DNA of 64,000 nucleotides from SHAN690 sp023262195 (GTDB lineage: Bacteria; Bacteroidota; Bacteroidia; Flavobacteriales_G; Salibacteraceae), in contig JAYQJE010000003.1 of NCBI GenBank assembly GCA_038142005.1, forward strand, positions 124,001-188,000, in the 5' to 3' direction. Below are positions 48,971 through 58,613 of this stretch, one piece after another; position 1 is the first letter of the stretch, and each line of letters opens with the position of its first letter. A program made the position numbers and the translations under genes. The notes under the pieces were generated by a model. It did not search any database, had not been told where the DNA came from, and saw only the letters and a list, made by a program, of their open reading frames with translations.

Positions 48971-51791
48971 GGCATCGGAAGGAAGTATAGAGATTCTCGG
49001 AGCACGAGAGCACAACCTCAAAGACATTGATTTAGCTATACCTCGCAACCAGCTTGTGGTGATTACAGGCTTAAGTGGCAGTGGTAAATCTTCGCTGGCT
49101 TTTGATACCATTTACGCAGAAGGGCAAAGGCGCTATATCGAGACCTTTTCTGCATACGCTCGACAGTTTATTGGGGGACTTGAGCGTCCTGATGTCGATA
49201 AAATCAATGGGTTGAGTCCTGTGATATCGATCGAGCAAAAAACCGTTAACAAAAACCCACGATCTACTGTGGGTACCATTACAGAGATTTATGATTTCCT
49301 GAGACTTCTATATGCAAGAGCGTCTGAGGCATACAGTTATGTCACAGGAGAAAAAATGGTTCGCTACAGCGATAAGCAAATCATTGATCTCATCACAGAA
49401 ACATATTTAGGCAAAGAGGTTACACTATTATCTCCTCTAGTGAAGGGTCGAAAAGGACATTATCGCGAGCTTTTTGAGCAAGTAGCACGCAAGGGTTTTT
49501 TAAGAGTTCGCGTTGATGGTAGTATTGAGAAGATCAAACACCGAATGCAGGTTGATCGCTACAAGACACACGACATTGAAATCGTAATTGATCGACTTCG
49601 GGTTGAAAACACAAACGCCAAGCGCTTAAAGCAGTCCATAGAAACTGCTCTCAAGGAGGGAAAGGGTCAGTTGATGCTCTTAGAGGAAGATGAAAAGACG
49701 GTGAAGTTTTATAGCAGATCCTTAATGTGTCCAACCAGTGGCGTTTCGTATGATGAGCCTGCTCCAAATATTTTCTCTTTCAACTCACCCTATGGTGCTT
49801 GTCGCACGTGCAATGGACTGGGCGAAACACGTGTAGTAGATGTGGAGAAAATCATTCCCAACCCAAAGCTTAGCATCAAAAAAGGTGGATTGGCACCTTT
49901 GGGTGACTACAAACAGAATTGGATTTTCAAGCAAATTGAAATGGTTGGCGAGAAATACGGTTTCAAGCTTAATACACCCATTGAAGATATACCTGACCAG
50001 GTAATTGACATAGTGCTTTACGGAACCAACGAGCAACTTGAAGTGAAGAGCGAAACTCTTGGAGTTACCAAATCGCTCAATATTCGATTTGAGGGAGTAG
50101 CTAATATTTTGATGGACCAGTTTAAGGATAACAGCAGCAATAGCTACCAAAAATGGGCTGGTGCATTTATGAATAAAGTGACATGCCAGGCATGCAACGG
50201 TACTCGACTGAAAAAGGAATCGCTTTATTTCAAATTCGATGGGCGGAACATCGCTGAAATTGCCAGTATGGAAATCAGTGAAATATATGCTTGGCTCGAA
50301 GGCATTGAAGACCGCTTAACGGATAAGCAACAAACCATTTCTGTAGAGGTACTTAAAGAAATCCGATCAAGGTTGCAGTTCTTATTAGATGTTGGTATCG
50401 AATACCTCACCCTAAACCGATCATCGCGTACCCTGAGCGGTGGCGAAGCACAGCGAATTCGACTGGCTACACAAATTGGTTCACAACTCACCAACGTACT
50501 TTACATACTTGACGAACCGAGCATTGGGCTCCACCAGCGTGACAATCATCGATTAATAACATCCCTTAAAGAATTAAGAGATATCGGCAATAGTGTAATT
50601 GTGGTGGAGCATGATAAAGATATGATGCTTGATGCCGACTATGTGATCGATATAGGGCCACGAGCAGGAGTAAATGGTGGTCAGGTAGCAGCAGCGGGCA
50701 CTCCCAAGGAGCTCTTAAAATCCAACACGCTCACTGCAGATTACCTCGCTGGCAGGGTGCAAATTGAAGTGCCCAAACGCGTTAGAAAGGGAAATGGCAA
50801 AAGCATTGTCTTATCTGGTGCCAACGGTCATAATTTGAAAAATATAGATGTAGAATTCCCACTTGGTAAACTCATTTGTGTGACTGGAGTATCGGGAAGC
50901 GGAAAATCCTCTTTGGTAAATGGTACCCTCTACCCCATTCTACAGCAAAAACTTTATAATTCGTCAAAGACTCCTTTACCTTATAAGAAGATTACAGGCC
51001 TTAAAAATATTGATAAGGTAATTGAGATCGATCAAGCCGCAATCGGAAGGACACCTCGATCCAATCCTGCCACCTACACGAATATTTTCACTGAGATTCG
51101 CCAATTATTTACCGCATTACCCGAGGCGAAAATTCGTGGATACAAACCAGGTAGATTCTCATTTAATGTAAAGGGTGGCCGCTGTGAAACTTGCCAAGGC
51201 GCTGGGATGAAGACCATCGAAATGAATTTCTTACCCGATGTATATGTCGAGTGTGAGACTTGCCAAGGCAAACGATATAATCGAGAAACATTGGAGATCC
51301 GATATAAGGGCAACTCGATTAACGATGTGTTGGAGATGACAGTTGACAAGGCCGTATCTTTCTTTGAAAACATTCCATCTATTCACTCCAAAGTAAAAAC
51401 CCTCCAAGAAGTGGGTTTGGGGTATGTAAAACTTGGGCAACCTTCCACAACACTGAGTGGTGGTGAAGCACAGCGAGTTAAGCTCTCTACAGAGTTGGCT
51501 AGAAAAAGTACTGGCCGTACGTTGTACATATTGGATGAACCAACCACTGGTCTTCATTTTGAAGACATCAGAATGCTGCTCGAAGTGCTAAACCGCCTGG
51601 TAAATCAAGGAAATACGGTACTCATTATTGAGCATAACTTAGACATAATAAAGGTGGCTGATCACATTATAGATATTGGACCTGAAGGTGGGCGAGATGG
51701 AGGAAATGTAGTGGTCACAGGAAGTCCAAGGCAAGTAATCAAACACACAACAAGTTATACGGGAAAATTCCTAGCGCCAGAGCTAGATTAG
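48939..51791 (+). CDS. uvrA: Excinuclease ABC subunit A
   Basis: The nucleotide-excision repair damage-recognition ATPase with two ABC modules: Walker A GLSGSGKSS and GVSGSGKSS, signature TLSGGEAQR twice, and zinc-finger Cys pairs CRTCNG and CETCQGAGM...CETCQGKRY. I start at ATG 48939 (KAKTKAQKIEASEG) rather than the longer reading at 48897. About 950 residues, complete. Confidence 0.97.
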   Translation: MKAKTKAQKIEASEGSIEILGAREHNLKDIDLAIPRNQLVVITGLSGSGKSSLAFDTIYAEGQRRYIETFSAYARQFIGGLERPDVDKINGLSPVISIEQKTVNKNPRSTVGTITEIYDFLRLLYARASEAYSYVTGEKMVRYSDKQIIDLITETYLGKEVTLLSPLVKGRKGHYRELFEQVARKGFLRVRVDGSIEKIKHRMQVDRYKTHDIEIVIDRLRVENTNAKRLKQSIETALKEGKGQLMLLEEDEKTVKFYSRSLMCPTSGVSYDEPAPNIFSFNSPYGACRTCNGLGETRVVDVEKIIPNPKLSIKKGGLAPLGDYKQNWIFKQIEMVGEKYGFKLNTPIEDIPDQVIDIVLYGTNEQLEVKSETLGVTKSLNIRFEGVANILMDQFKDNSSNSYQKWAGAFMNKVTCQACNGTRLKKESLYFKFDGRNIAEIASMEISEIYAWLEGIEDRLTDKQQTISVEVLKEIRSRLQFLLDVGIEYLTLNRSSRTLSGGEAQRIRLATQIGSQLTNVLYILDEPSIGLHQRDNHRLITSLKELRDIGNSVIVVEHDKDMMLDADYVIDIGPRAGVNGGQVAAAGTPKELLKSNTLTADYLAGRVQIEVPKRVRKGNGKSIVLSGANGHNLKNIDVEFPLGKLICVTGVSGSGKSSLVNGTLYPILQQKLYNSSKTPLPYKKITGLKNIDKVIEIDQAAIGRTPRSNPATYTNIFTEIRQLFTALPEAKIRGYKPGRFSFNVKGGRCETCQGAGMKTIEMNFLPDVYVECETCQGKRYNRETLEIRYKGNSINDVLEMTVDKAVSFFENIPSIHSKVKTLQEVGLGYVKLGQPSTTLSGGEAQRVKLSTELARKSTGRTLYILDEPTTGLHFEDIRMLLEVLNRLVNQGNTVLIIEHNLDIIKVADHIIDIGPEGGRDGGNVVVTGSPRQVIKHTTSYTGKFLAPELD

Positions 51792-51802
51792 ACGGTCAGC
51801 AC

Positions 51803-51826
51803 ATCGAGTGCTCCTTATATACCAAA
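51803..51826. other. Intergenic hairpin after uvrA
   Basis: AGCACATCGAGTGCT forms a 5-bp stem with a 5-base loop 15-25 bases after the uvrA stop, followed by an AT-rich stretch without a clear T-run. It may be a weak terminator. Confidence 0.3.
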
Positions 51827-51919
51827 ATCATCTATTGCATCGCGGTTAAACCCTGGGGTTAAAACACCACCACTAAACTCCTGATTACTCGCATAAGATT
51901 TACCTATTTGATGTATCAT
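51815..51919 (-). CDS. Possible 34-residue small protein
   Basis: An open frame from ATG 51919 to TAA 51815 reading MIHQIGKSYASN, then EFSGGVLTPGFNRDAIDDFGI. It fills the gap between uvrA and the PLP enzyme on the other strand. Composition looks protein-like, but I recognise no family. Confidence 0.2.
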   Translation of the reverse strand: MIHQIGKSYASNQEFSGGVLTPGFNRDAIDDFGI

Positions 51920-51926
51920 TGGATAA

Positions 51927-53186
51927 ATGAAAAATCAAAAGTTTAAGCATCCAGAGAGCTTGATGATGTCTCATGGATACGATCCCAAATTAAGTGAGGG
52001 CGCCATTAAATGTCCCATATTTCAAACCTCAACCTTTGTATTTGATTCTGCCGAAGAGGGTAAGGGTTTCTTTGAAATCGCCTATGGTCTGAGAGAAAAA
52101 GGACCTACAGAAGAAATGGGACTGATCTACAGCCGTTTGAATAATCCTGACCTAGAAATACTCGAAAACCGCCTCTGTCTTTGGGATGGAGCGGATGACT
52201 GTGCCGTATTTGAAAGCGGCATGAGCGCAATAAGCACCATTATGCTTGAGTTTCTCTCACCCGGAGACTGTGTGCTTTACAGCAATCCGCTGTATGGAGG
52301 TTCTTACCATTTCATCAAAAACGTATTGTGTCGATTTGGTATTGAGGCCATCGCTTTCAATGCACATGAGCCAGAAAACAAAATCAATGACATCATTGAA
52401 AAACACGGTGCTCAAGACAAGGTGAAAATGATCTATATCGAGACCCCTGCAAATCCCACCAACCAATTGGTTGATATTGAGGCTTGCCGAAAGGTAGCTG
52501 ATCGTTTCAGTAAAGATGACCAGCGCGTATTGCTGGCGGTTGACAATACATATATGGGTCCAATTTGGCAACATCCGCTCGCGCACGGGGCTGACTTGGT
52601 GGTCTATTCTGCTACTAAGTATATCGGAGGTCATAGTGATGTGATTGCTGGAGCTGTATTGGGTTCTGCAGAACTTATGACTCGGGTTAAAACCCTACGC
52701 ACCTTCTTGGGTAATATGGCTGGGCCTTGGACAGGTTGGTTGCTAATGCGAAGCCTCGAAACACTCAAAGTTCGCATGAATGAACAGGCCCATAATGCCG
52801 AGCAAATCGCCAACTATTTACAGGCGCATCCTAAAGTTAAAAAAGTGCACTATCTGGGATTTTTAACCGAAAAGGATAATCCCCAGAATTTTGCGGTATA
52901 TCAGCGTCAACTCAAGTCTGCCGGGGCTATGATTTCATTCGATATTGATGGTGGTGAAAAAGAGTGTTTTCGTTTTCTCAATTCCTTAAAATTGATAAAA
53001 CTCGCGGTTAGCCTTGGAAGTACGGAGAGCTTAGCCGAACATCCATCGACCATGACCCACTCAGACGTGACTCCTGAGGATAAGGCACTTTATGGTATTT
53101 CAGATAGCCTGGTTCGACTATCAATTGGTGTGGAACACTATGAAGACTTAATTACCGACATAGGTTCAGCACTTGATGCGGTTTAG
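51927..53186 (+). CDS. Cys/Met metabolism PLP enzyme (cystathionine gamma-synthase family)
   Basis: A fold-type I enzyme of 419 residues: MSHGYDPKLSEGAIKCPIFQ, IYSRLNNPDLEILENRL, SNPLYGGSYHF, PLP lysine in YSATKYIGGHSDVI, and LGSTESLAEHPSTMTHS near the C-terminus. It could be a cystathionine gamma-synthase, gamma/beta-lyase or methionine gamma-lyase; the motifs do not decide it. It is complete. Confidence 0.9.
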   Translation: MKNQKFKHPESLMMSHGYDPKLSEGAIKCPIFQTSTFVFDSAEEGKGFFEIAYGLREKGPTEEMGLIYSRLNNPDLEILENRLCLWDGADDCAVFESGMSAISTIMLEFLSPGDCVLYSNPLYGGSYHFIKNVLCRFGIEAIAFNAHEPENKINDIIEKHGAQDKVKMIYIETPANPTNQLVDIEACRKVADRFSKDDQRVLLAVDNTYMGPIWQHPLAHGADLVVYSATKYIGGHSDVIAGAVLGSAELMTRVKTLRTFLGNMAGPWTGWLLMRSLETLKVRMNEQAHNAEQIANYLQAHPKVKKVHYLGFLTEKDNPQNFAVYQRQLKSAGAMISFDIDGGEKECFRFLNSLKLIKLAVSLGSTESLAEHPSTMTHSDVTPEDKALYGISDSLVRLSIGVEHYEDLITDIGSALDAV

Positions 53187-53344
53187 CGGAAAAAGTATCT
53201 GTAAATTAAAACCACCGCGCAGAATAGAAACATGAAAATGCTGATGCGGTTGATACCGTGCATCACTCTTAAGTTAAAGTTCTTATCGCCTTTTTGAAAA
53301 AGCGTGAGCGGATTTAAGTATTTAGCGATTCGTTGAAAAAACAT
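53183..53344 (-). CDS. Small membrane protein (DUF6728-like)
   Basis: A 53-residue frame, ATG at 53344 to TAA at 53183, reading FQRIAKYLNPLTLFQKGD, NLRVMHGINRISIFMFLFCAV and LIYRYFFR. One C-terminal membrane helix follows a conserved MHGINRIS motif that I recall from small Bacteroidota proteins. It overlaps the stop of the PLP gene by 4 bases and is upstream-adjacent to coaE. Confidence 0.75.
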   Translation of the reverse strand: MFFQRIAKYLNPLTLFQKGDKNFNLRVMHGINRISIFMFLFCAVVLIYRYFFR

Positions 53345-53386
53345 AGTCAAAGATTACCAATTTCATTGTATAACTAACTAATGCAA

Positions 53387-53974
53387 TCATTGTTCGCTTA
53401 AAAAGATGTCATGCAAGTGCAATACCTGCGGAATCAATACCATTTGGCCATTGTTGTCGATCACATAATCTACCCTCGCTTGTAATTCGTCCTGATCCAT
53501 CTGGTTATTCATTCTTGATATAACTTCTTCACGAGTTTGACCACCACGGCTCATGACCCTTTCAATTCGAGTTTCATTGTCTGCAACCACACCAATAATC
53601 ACATCGCATGATTTATGCGATCCTGACTCAAACATAATTGCCGCTTCCTTGATGATGTACTTTTCAGCTCGATATCCATTCAGCCAACTTTCAAAATCTC
53701 GACCAACTGCCGGATGAACAATGGCATTCAGCGCAGCAAGTTTTTGTTCATCATTAAAAACCAACTTGGCGAGCATAGTTCTGTTTAATTGATCGCCTTG
53801 AAATACATCTTCACCAAAGGTTGCCATCAACTGAGACTTCACCAGCGGGTCGAAATTCATAAGCTGTTTGGCTTGACTATCCGCATCGTAAACATGAATT
53901 CCCAAACTTCGGAATACCTTACATACCGTAGTTTTCCCCGAACCAATACCGCCAGTCAAACCCACTTTCAACAT
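53387..53974 (-). CDS. coaE: Dephospho-CoA kinase
   Basis: The last step of coenzyme A synthesis. Walker A is LTGGIGSGKTTV (about residues 6-17), then VYDADSQAKQLM, ALNAIVHPAVGRDF and KEAAIMFESG. The 195 residues are complete. It follows the YbbR gene by 5 bases, a common Bacteroidota order. Confidence 0.95.
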   Translation of the reverse strand: MLKVGLTGGIGSGKTTVCKVFRSLGIHVYDADSQAKQLMNFDPLVKSQLMATFGEDVFQGDQLNRTMLAKLVFNDEQKLAALNAIVHPAVGRDFESWLNGYRAEKYIIKEAAIMFESGSHKSCDVIIGVVADNETRIERVMSRGGQTREEVISRMNNQMDQDELQARVDYVIDNNGQMVLIPQVLHLHDIFLSEQ

Positions 53975-53979
53975 TCCTC

Positions 53980-54966
53980 CTATTGTTTTGACACCACTAT
54001 TTCTACTTGCTTGGGACTTACGCTAACCTCTTGAGCCAAACTCGGCCACCGTTCCAGCTCAACTGGTAGAATTGGATAGTCCACTTTCCGCTTTTGGTAA
54101 TCGACTTGAAGTTGAAAATCCGATTGCTCAATTCCATCAAATCTTGATAAAGGAACTTGTACAGTGACTTCAATGGCGTTTGGAAATGTTAAAAGCTTAA
54201 TCGAATCCGGCACATTCAAATGCGTTAACTCGAGCATAAACTTCTTTTCAGTCAATTGATCTATATCAATGCTTACCAATACAGAATCAGGAAAAACCCT
54301 CGCATTGTCGCCCAACTTTTCTAAATCAACCTGTGACTTCATCATTTTCGACTTGTTTAACTCCCCTGCATCGGATTGCCTGGTTGAAACAAAGGACATG
54401 GTATCAAGAATTGACAATGGACCAAACACCTCTACCTCCGCTGGACTTGTTGAAACTGAATCGAGCAGTGTATATCCCTGTTGTATGCTGTAGGTAACCT
54501 TTGGCTTTACTGGTAGTGTTCGTGATACTTTTAGATCAAACAGAAACTCGATACTATCAGATAACACTCGATTAATACCAATGGGACCTTTTAGACGTTT
54601 CTGTAGTTGACTGCTCAGTAGCGCAGGGTCCAGATAACCTCGCTCATAATCTCCATAAACACTCATCTTGAGATTATCCAAATTAATCGTCATGGTATCC
54701 TTGATCAATTCATCATCATGTTGAAGCAAGTCATATCCAGTACCTGTAAGACTCACAGCCAATTGATCAGGAACATGATTCAATAAAACCTTACTCTGAG
54801 GAAAATTCACGTAATTGATTGGTATCAGCACAGTAGTGCTAAAACTCTTGTTTAAACTAAGCATCAACCATGAGACCAATGCCAATCCGACACAGACCAA
54901 GAAAATACTGAGTTTCTTTCGGTCTTTGAAAATTTCAGTTATACTAAAAAATGAATCCTTGGCCAT
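53980..54966 (-). CDS. YbbR-domain (CdaR-like) membrane protein
   Basis: One N-terminal membrane helix (LSIFLVCVGLALVSWLML) is followed by extracytoplasmic YbbR-type repeats (VLLNHVPDQLAVSLTGTGYDLL, TSPAEVEVFGPLSILD). I use ATG 54966; the reading from 55029 extends into the Nudix gene. The role is uncertain, and no diadenylate cyclase is present here. Confidence 0.8.
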   Translation of the reverse strand: MAKDSFFSITEIFKDRKKLSIFLVCVGLALVSWLMLSLNKSFSTTVLIPINYVNFPQSKVLLNHVPDQLAVSLTGTGYDLLQHDDELIKDTMTINLDNLKMSVYGDYERGYLDPALLSSQLQKRLKGPIGINRVLSDSIEFLFDLKVSRTLPVKPKVTYSIQQGYTLLDSVSTSPAEVEVFGPLSILDTMSFVSTRQSDAGELNKSKMMKSQVDLEKLGDNARVFPDSVLVSIDIDQLTEKKFMLELTHLNVPDSIKLLTFPNAIEVTVQVPLSRFDGIEQSDFQLQVDYQKRKVDYPILPVELERWPSLAQEVSVSPKQVEIVVSKQ

Positions 54967-54983
54967 TGGAGCGAATGTATGAT

Positions 54984-55450
54984 TTAAGGCATTTTGAGCG
55001 CGCTCAGTTGATCTAAGATCATTTGACAAACATATTTATCGACAGGCCACTTAAACATCTCTGGTTTAAGCTGATCTAACGCAACCCAACGATGTTGATC
55101 AATTTTCTCGGTTTTCGAATCCTCAAATTGAAGTGGTTCGCCAAAAATGCGCGATTGGAGCGCTCCCTCACCTTGCACCTTGTAATAAATACTCATCAAC
55201 TGCTGATTTTGATCAAAAGCCGAAGGTTGATAGAAATGAGTGGTATAAAAGTGATCGATAACCTCAATTGGGGTGTTCAGTTCCTCTTGAAACTCCCGGA
55301 TGAGACAGTCATTGTTCCCTCTCCAGCTTCTAATCCACCACCCCGAAATTTTGTGAATTCTAAACCACCATAACGCTCATCGCTTACCAGCAGTGTATCT
55401 TGGTCTATGAGTATACCGTAAACACGTATATTGAATGGGCCTCTATTCAT
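54984..55450 (-). pseudogene. Nudix hydrolase, one frameshift
   Basis: The N-terminus is NIRVYGILIDQDTLLVSDER. The Nudix box is split: GGGLEAGEGT in one frame, then CLIREFQEEL in the next, and together they match G-x5-E-x7-R-E-x2-E-E. The break is at GGAACAATGAC near 55315, with one base missing (GGAACNAATGAC). The C-terminus (STYYKVQGEGAL-type, QHRWVALDQLKPEMFKWPV) is complete. The ATG overlaps the stop of mnmD (ATGA). Confidence 0.8.
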
Positions 55451-56106
55451 GATATTGGCTTTGATGCGCGCAACATTTCACGTTTTCCCGGCGGGCCTGG
55501 TAATCGCTCAACACTGAAACCAGCAGCTTGCATATCTCGTCTCACCTGACCTTTGGCGCAGTATGTAACCAATACGCCTCCAAAATTCATTTGATTAAAA
55601 AGTATCTGCCAAATCTGCGGCTCCCATAACTCCGGTTGAGCATGCGGTGCAAAGGCATCGTAATAGACCAAATCGAATTTTTCAGATCCATCATATTCTT
55701 CGATTCGATCTTGCCGCTTCACTAAGCGCATATTAGCACTCAAATCAATCCAAGTGTTCCAGGCACCCGTATGCATTGCCTGATAAATGTCTGATGCTTG
55801 CGTGGCATTTAATTCATCAACGTAATTCAGTTGATTTAAAATGGAGGTATCCAATGGGTATGGTTCTAACGCCACGTAGTTTAACTTACAGTCGATACCA
55901 TTTAAGGCAGTCAGTAACGCATTCAAGCCAGTGCCAAAGCCTACTTCTAAAATGTTTAGTTCGTCTTTGACCGTTACACCTTCCAATCCCATTTTTATAA
56001 ATACATGCTTGCTCTCATTTATCGCACCTTTATGGGAATGGTAATGTTCTTTCAATGCTGGGACTTTGATGGTATTCGAACCATCGCCAGAAATCACCAC
56101 ATACAT
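55447..56106 (-). CDS. mnmD: tRNA (mnm5s2U34) methyltransferase MnmD
   Basis: A SAM methyltransferase of the MnmC N-domain type, stand-alone: EHYHSHKGAINESKHVFI, ILEVGFGTGLNALLT, ALEPYPLD, YYDAFAPHAQPELW, and YCAKGQVRRDMQAAGFSV. It catalyses nm5s2U to mnm5s2U. The MnmC FAD domain is absent, as usual in Bacteroidota. The start is ATG 56106. Confidence 0.88.
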   Translation of the reverse strand: MYVVISGDGSNTIKVPALKEHYHSHKGAINESKHVFIKMGLEGVTVKDELNILEVGFGTGLNALLTALNGIDCKLNYVALEPYPLDTSILNQLNYVDELNATQASDIYQAMHTGAWNTWIDLSANMRLVKRQDRIEEYDGSEKFDLVYYDAFAPHAQPELWEPQIWQILFNQMNFGGVLVTYCAKGQVRRDMQAAGFSVERLPGPPGKREMLRASKPIS

Positions 56107-56108
56107 TT

Positions 56109-56693
56109 CTAATTCTCCTGCTTCCATTGTTGACACGCTTCGATTAATTCTGGGAAAAAAGAATGAAACAAGTTTTCGACCTTTTGTTCATTTCCTTGCA
56201 TATCGTTGATTGACTCACTCATGTTACTTTCAAATCGAGTACGTGAGTCCATTCCACGAAACACTCGAGTCACATCGGAAGCATTTTGATAGCTATGGAG
56301 TATGTTTTCCCTTCTCATGTAGTAGTAAAACCGCGAAGACCGCTCAGGCATAGGTGCATCAAAATTCTCAACAGTATTGTAACAACGCATAGCAAAGTCA
56401 GACAGAACCTCATCAGAGTAATCGGCCCAGTTTATTGCGAGAAAGTGGTCAAATAATACATCCACAACTACCCCGCTAAACTTTGCTTGAGTAGGATAAA
56501 ACAGCTTTTTTGCCTCTTTTACCTGAGTGTGATCATCTGTGAATGAATCAATAAAACGATGAAAACGAACCCCTCTCCTTACTGGTTCAGGATATACATT
56601 GAGATTTGACCCTTTAATGCCATCGCCAATGTAATTTCCAAACATCAGCGCCTCATCGGGGTCTGCCAAGTAGAAATGAGCCAAATAGTTCAC
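56109..56693 (-). CDS. acpH: Acyl carrier protein phosphodiesterase
   Basis: NYLAHFYLADPDEALMFGNYIGD at the N-terminus, RRGVRFHRFIDSFTDDHTQV, GVVVDVLFDHFLA and MRRENIL are the family markers (HD-like histidines and aspartates). It removes or remodels 4'-phosphopantetheine on ACP. The 194 residues are complete, and the gene abuts mnmD. Confidence 0.88.
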   Translation of the reverse strand: MNYLAHFYLADPDEALMFGNYIGDGIKGSNLNVYPEPVRRGVRFHRFIDSFTDDHTQVKEAKKLFYPTQAKFSGVVVDVLFDHFLAINWADYSDEVLSDFAMRCYNTVENFDAPMPERSSRFYYYMRRENILHSYQNASDVTRVFRGMDSRTRFESNMSESINDMQGNEQKVENLFHSFFPELIEACQQWKQEN

Positions 56694-56771
56694 GCGAACA
56701 AAGGTATCGACCGCTGCTCCACATTCGAAGCCAGTGGTGTAAACTTCTCAAACATGCCAATCGAGCGTGCC

Positions 56772-56779
56772 TACATTTG
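56772..56779 (+). promoter_or_regulatory. Bacteroidota-type -7 element TACATTTG
   Basis: A TAnnTTTG match 5 bases before the ATG at 56785. It argues for a leaderless start at 56785 and against the upstream in-frame ATG at 56767. Confidence 0.45.
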
Positions 56780-56784
56780 ATGTA

Positions 56785-57822
56785 ATGTCTGCAAAGCGTA
56801 ATTACTATATCGCCCAAATCGTTGGCTGGTCTGCTTACGTGCTCCTATCTACTGGCGTTTACATGCTATCGGGCCAAGAAATTGACATTAGAAGTCTTGG
56901 GGGCATTTATTTGGTTTTTGCACTTGGATTGGTCACCACACATGCTTATCGATATGTAATAATCAAAGCAGGTTGGCTAAATCTAGACATGCCCAGACTC
57001 ATTCCGCGCGTTGCGGTGGCTTGCATTGGGCTGTCAATAATATTTCACTTTGTTTATCTATCCATAGGCAATGCCGTTTTTCGCTGGGATTTGGCTTTTC
57101 GCTGGAATGACCAAAACCTCTTCGCATGGCTCATGCTTTTCCTGATGTGGAACCTCATTTACTTCGCTTATATATTCTTTCAGCGCTATCGAGTAGAAGA
57201 GATAAAAAACTTGAAGCTGGAAGCGGCTCGGAATGAATACGAGTTGCGCAGATTACGCGATCAGATGAATCCTCATTTTATCTTCAATGCCATGAATACG
57301 ATCAGGGCGCTGATAGATGAGGATCCAACCAAAGCGAAAAATGCCGTAACCCAACTGAGTAATGTGCTTAGAAGTTCTCTACACACAGGAAAGCAGGAGT
57401 TTATAACGCTCGAAAAAGAATTGCAGATTGTAAACGATTACTTAGAAATTGAAAAGGCGCGCTATGAAGAGCGCCTTCAGGTAGATTTCATAATTTCAGA
57501 GGAGACCACTTCGGCACAAGTTCCACCGCTGATGCTTCAAACTTTAGTTGAAAACTGCATTAAACATGGAATTGCCAAACTCCCAGAAGGAGGTAAAATC
57601 AAGGTCATAACCAATCGTGGTCAAGACCATGTATCGATTGATATTTTGAATAGTGGTAAGTACACCCCTGATGCCGCTACAGAAAGCTCATTAGGATTGG
57701 AGAATACTCGGTATAGGCTTGATTTATCCTATGGCAACAAAGCTTGGCTTACCATTGGTAACACAGAAGAAAATTATGTGAGAACACACATACATATACC
57801 ATTAAAAAACAAAAAGGCATGA
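56785..57822 (+). CDS. LytS/YehU-type sensor histidine kinase
   Basis: Four N-terminal membrane helices (first 130 residues), a short coiled coil (RVEEIKNLKLEAARNEYELRRL), then HisKA_LytS-like QMNPHFIFNAMNTIRAL (phosphorylatable His) and a HATPase_c part (LVENCIKHGIAKLPEGG, SLGLENTRYRLDLSYG). It pairs with the next gene, ATGA overlap. The signal is unknown. Confidence 0.92.
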   Translation: MSAKRNYYIAQIVGWSAYVLLSTGVYMLSGQEIDIRSLGGIYLVFALGLVTTHAYRYVIIKAGWLNLDMPRLIPRVAVACIGLSIIFHFVYLSIGNAVFRWDLAFRWNDQNLFAWLMLFLMWNLIYFAYIFFQRYRVEEIKNLKLEAARNEYELRRLRDQMNPHFIFNAMNTIRALIDEDPTKAKNAVTQLSNVLRSSLHTGKQEFITLEKELQIVNDYLEIEKARYEERLQVDFIISEETTSAQVPPLMLQTLVENCIKHGIAKLPEGGKIKVITNRGQDHVSIDILNSGKYTPDAATESSLGLENTRYRLDLSYGNKAWLTIGNTEENYVRTHIHIPLKNKKA

Positions 57823-58553
57823 TACGGACTATGATCGTAGATGATGAGCGCTTGGCTCGTCAAGAAATTAAAAGGCTGCTCGAATCCTTCTCAGAAATAG
57901 AGGTGATTGCAGAAAGTGGAGTTGTAGATGAGGCTTTGGACATTATTGAAAAGGAAAAGCCAGACCTCCTTTTGCTCGATATTCAGATGCCCGGAAAAAC
58001 TGGATTCGAACTTTTGGATGAATTGAATGGTCCAACTCCTGAAGTGATTTTTATTACCGCATATGACGAATATGCCTTACAAGCCTTCGAGGTGAATGCA
58101 CTTGATTATTTGATGAAACCAGTTGATGAAAATAGACTGAGGGACAGTATTTTAAAAGTAAGTAAACGCGTTGACGATCGCAGAGAAAGCAGACGGGTTT
58201 CAGACGAAGCCGAGACCCTAAGCATTAAAGATCAGGTGTTTTTAAAAGATGGAGACAAGTGTTGGTTTGTCGAGCTGAGCAAGGTGCGTCTTTTCGAAAG
58301 CGAAGGCAATTATGTGCGTGTCTATTTTGATGATCAACGTCCACTTATTCTAAAGTCCCTGAACGGACTCACCGAAAGACTCAATGAGAAGTACTTTTTC
58401 AGGGCTAGCAGAAAACACATTGTTAACCTAAAGTGGATTGATAAAGTTGAAACATGGTTTAATGGTGGTTTATTAGTCATACTAAAAGATGGAACCAAGG
58501 TAGAGGTTTCAAGAAGGCAATCCGTTAGACTTAAAGAGATGATGGCGCTTTGA
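57819..58553 (+). CDS. LytTR-family response regulator
   Basis: A receiver domain (IVDDERLARQEI, Asp54 in LLLLDIQMPGKTGFEL, KPVDE) and a C-terminal LytTR DNA-binding domain (ESEGNYVRVYFDDQ, FFRASRKHIVNLKWIDKV, VEVSRRQSVRLKEMM). It is partner of the preceding kinase and complete at 244 residues. Confidence 0.94.
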   Translation: MIRTMIVDDERLARQEIKRLLESFSEIEVIAESGVVDEALDIIEKEKPDLLLLDIQMPGKTGFELLDELNGPTPEVIFITAYDEYALQAFEVNALDYLMKPVDENRLRDSILKVSKRVDDRRESRRVSDEAETLSIKDQVFLKDGDKCWFVELSKVRLFESEGNYVRVYFDDQRPLILKSLNGLTERLNEKYFFRASRKHIVNLKWIDKVETWFNGGLLVILKDGTKVEVSRRQSVRLKEMMAL

Positions 58554-58613
58554 GAGAGGCAGTAACCTCTGGTCAATAGTCAAACACATACCCGATACCT
58601 GACAACGAAAAAC

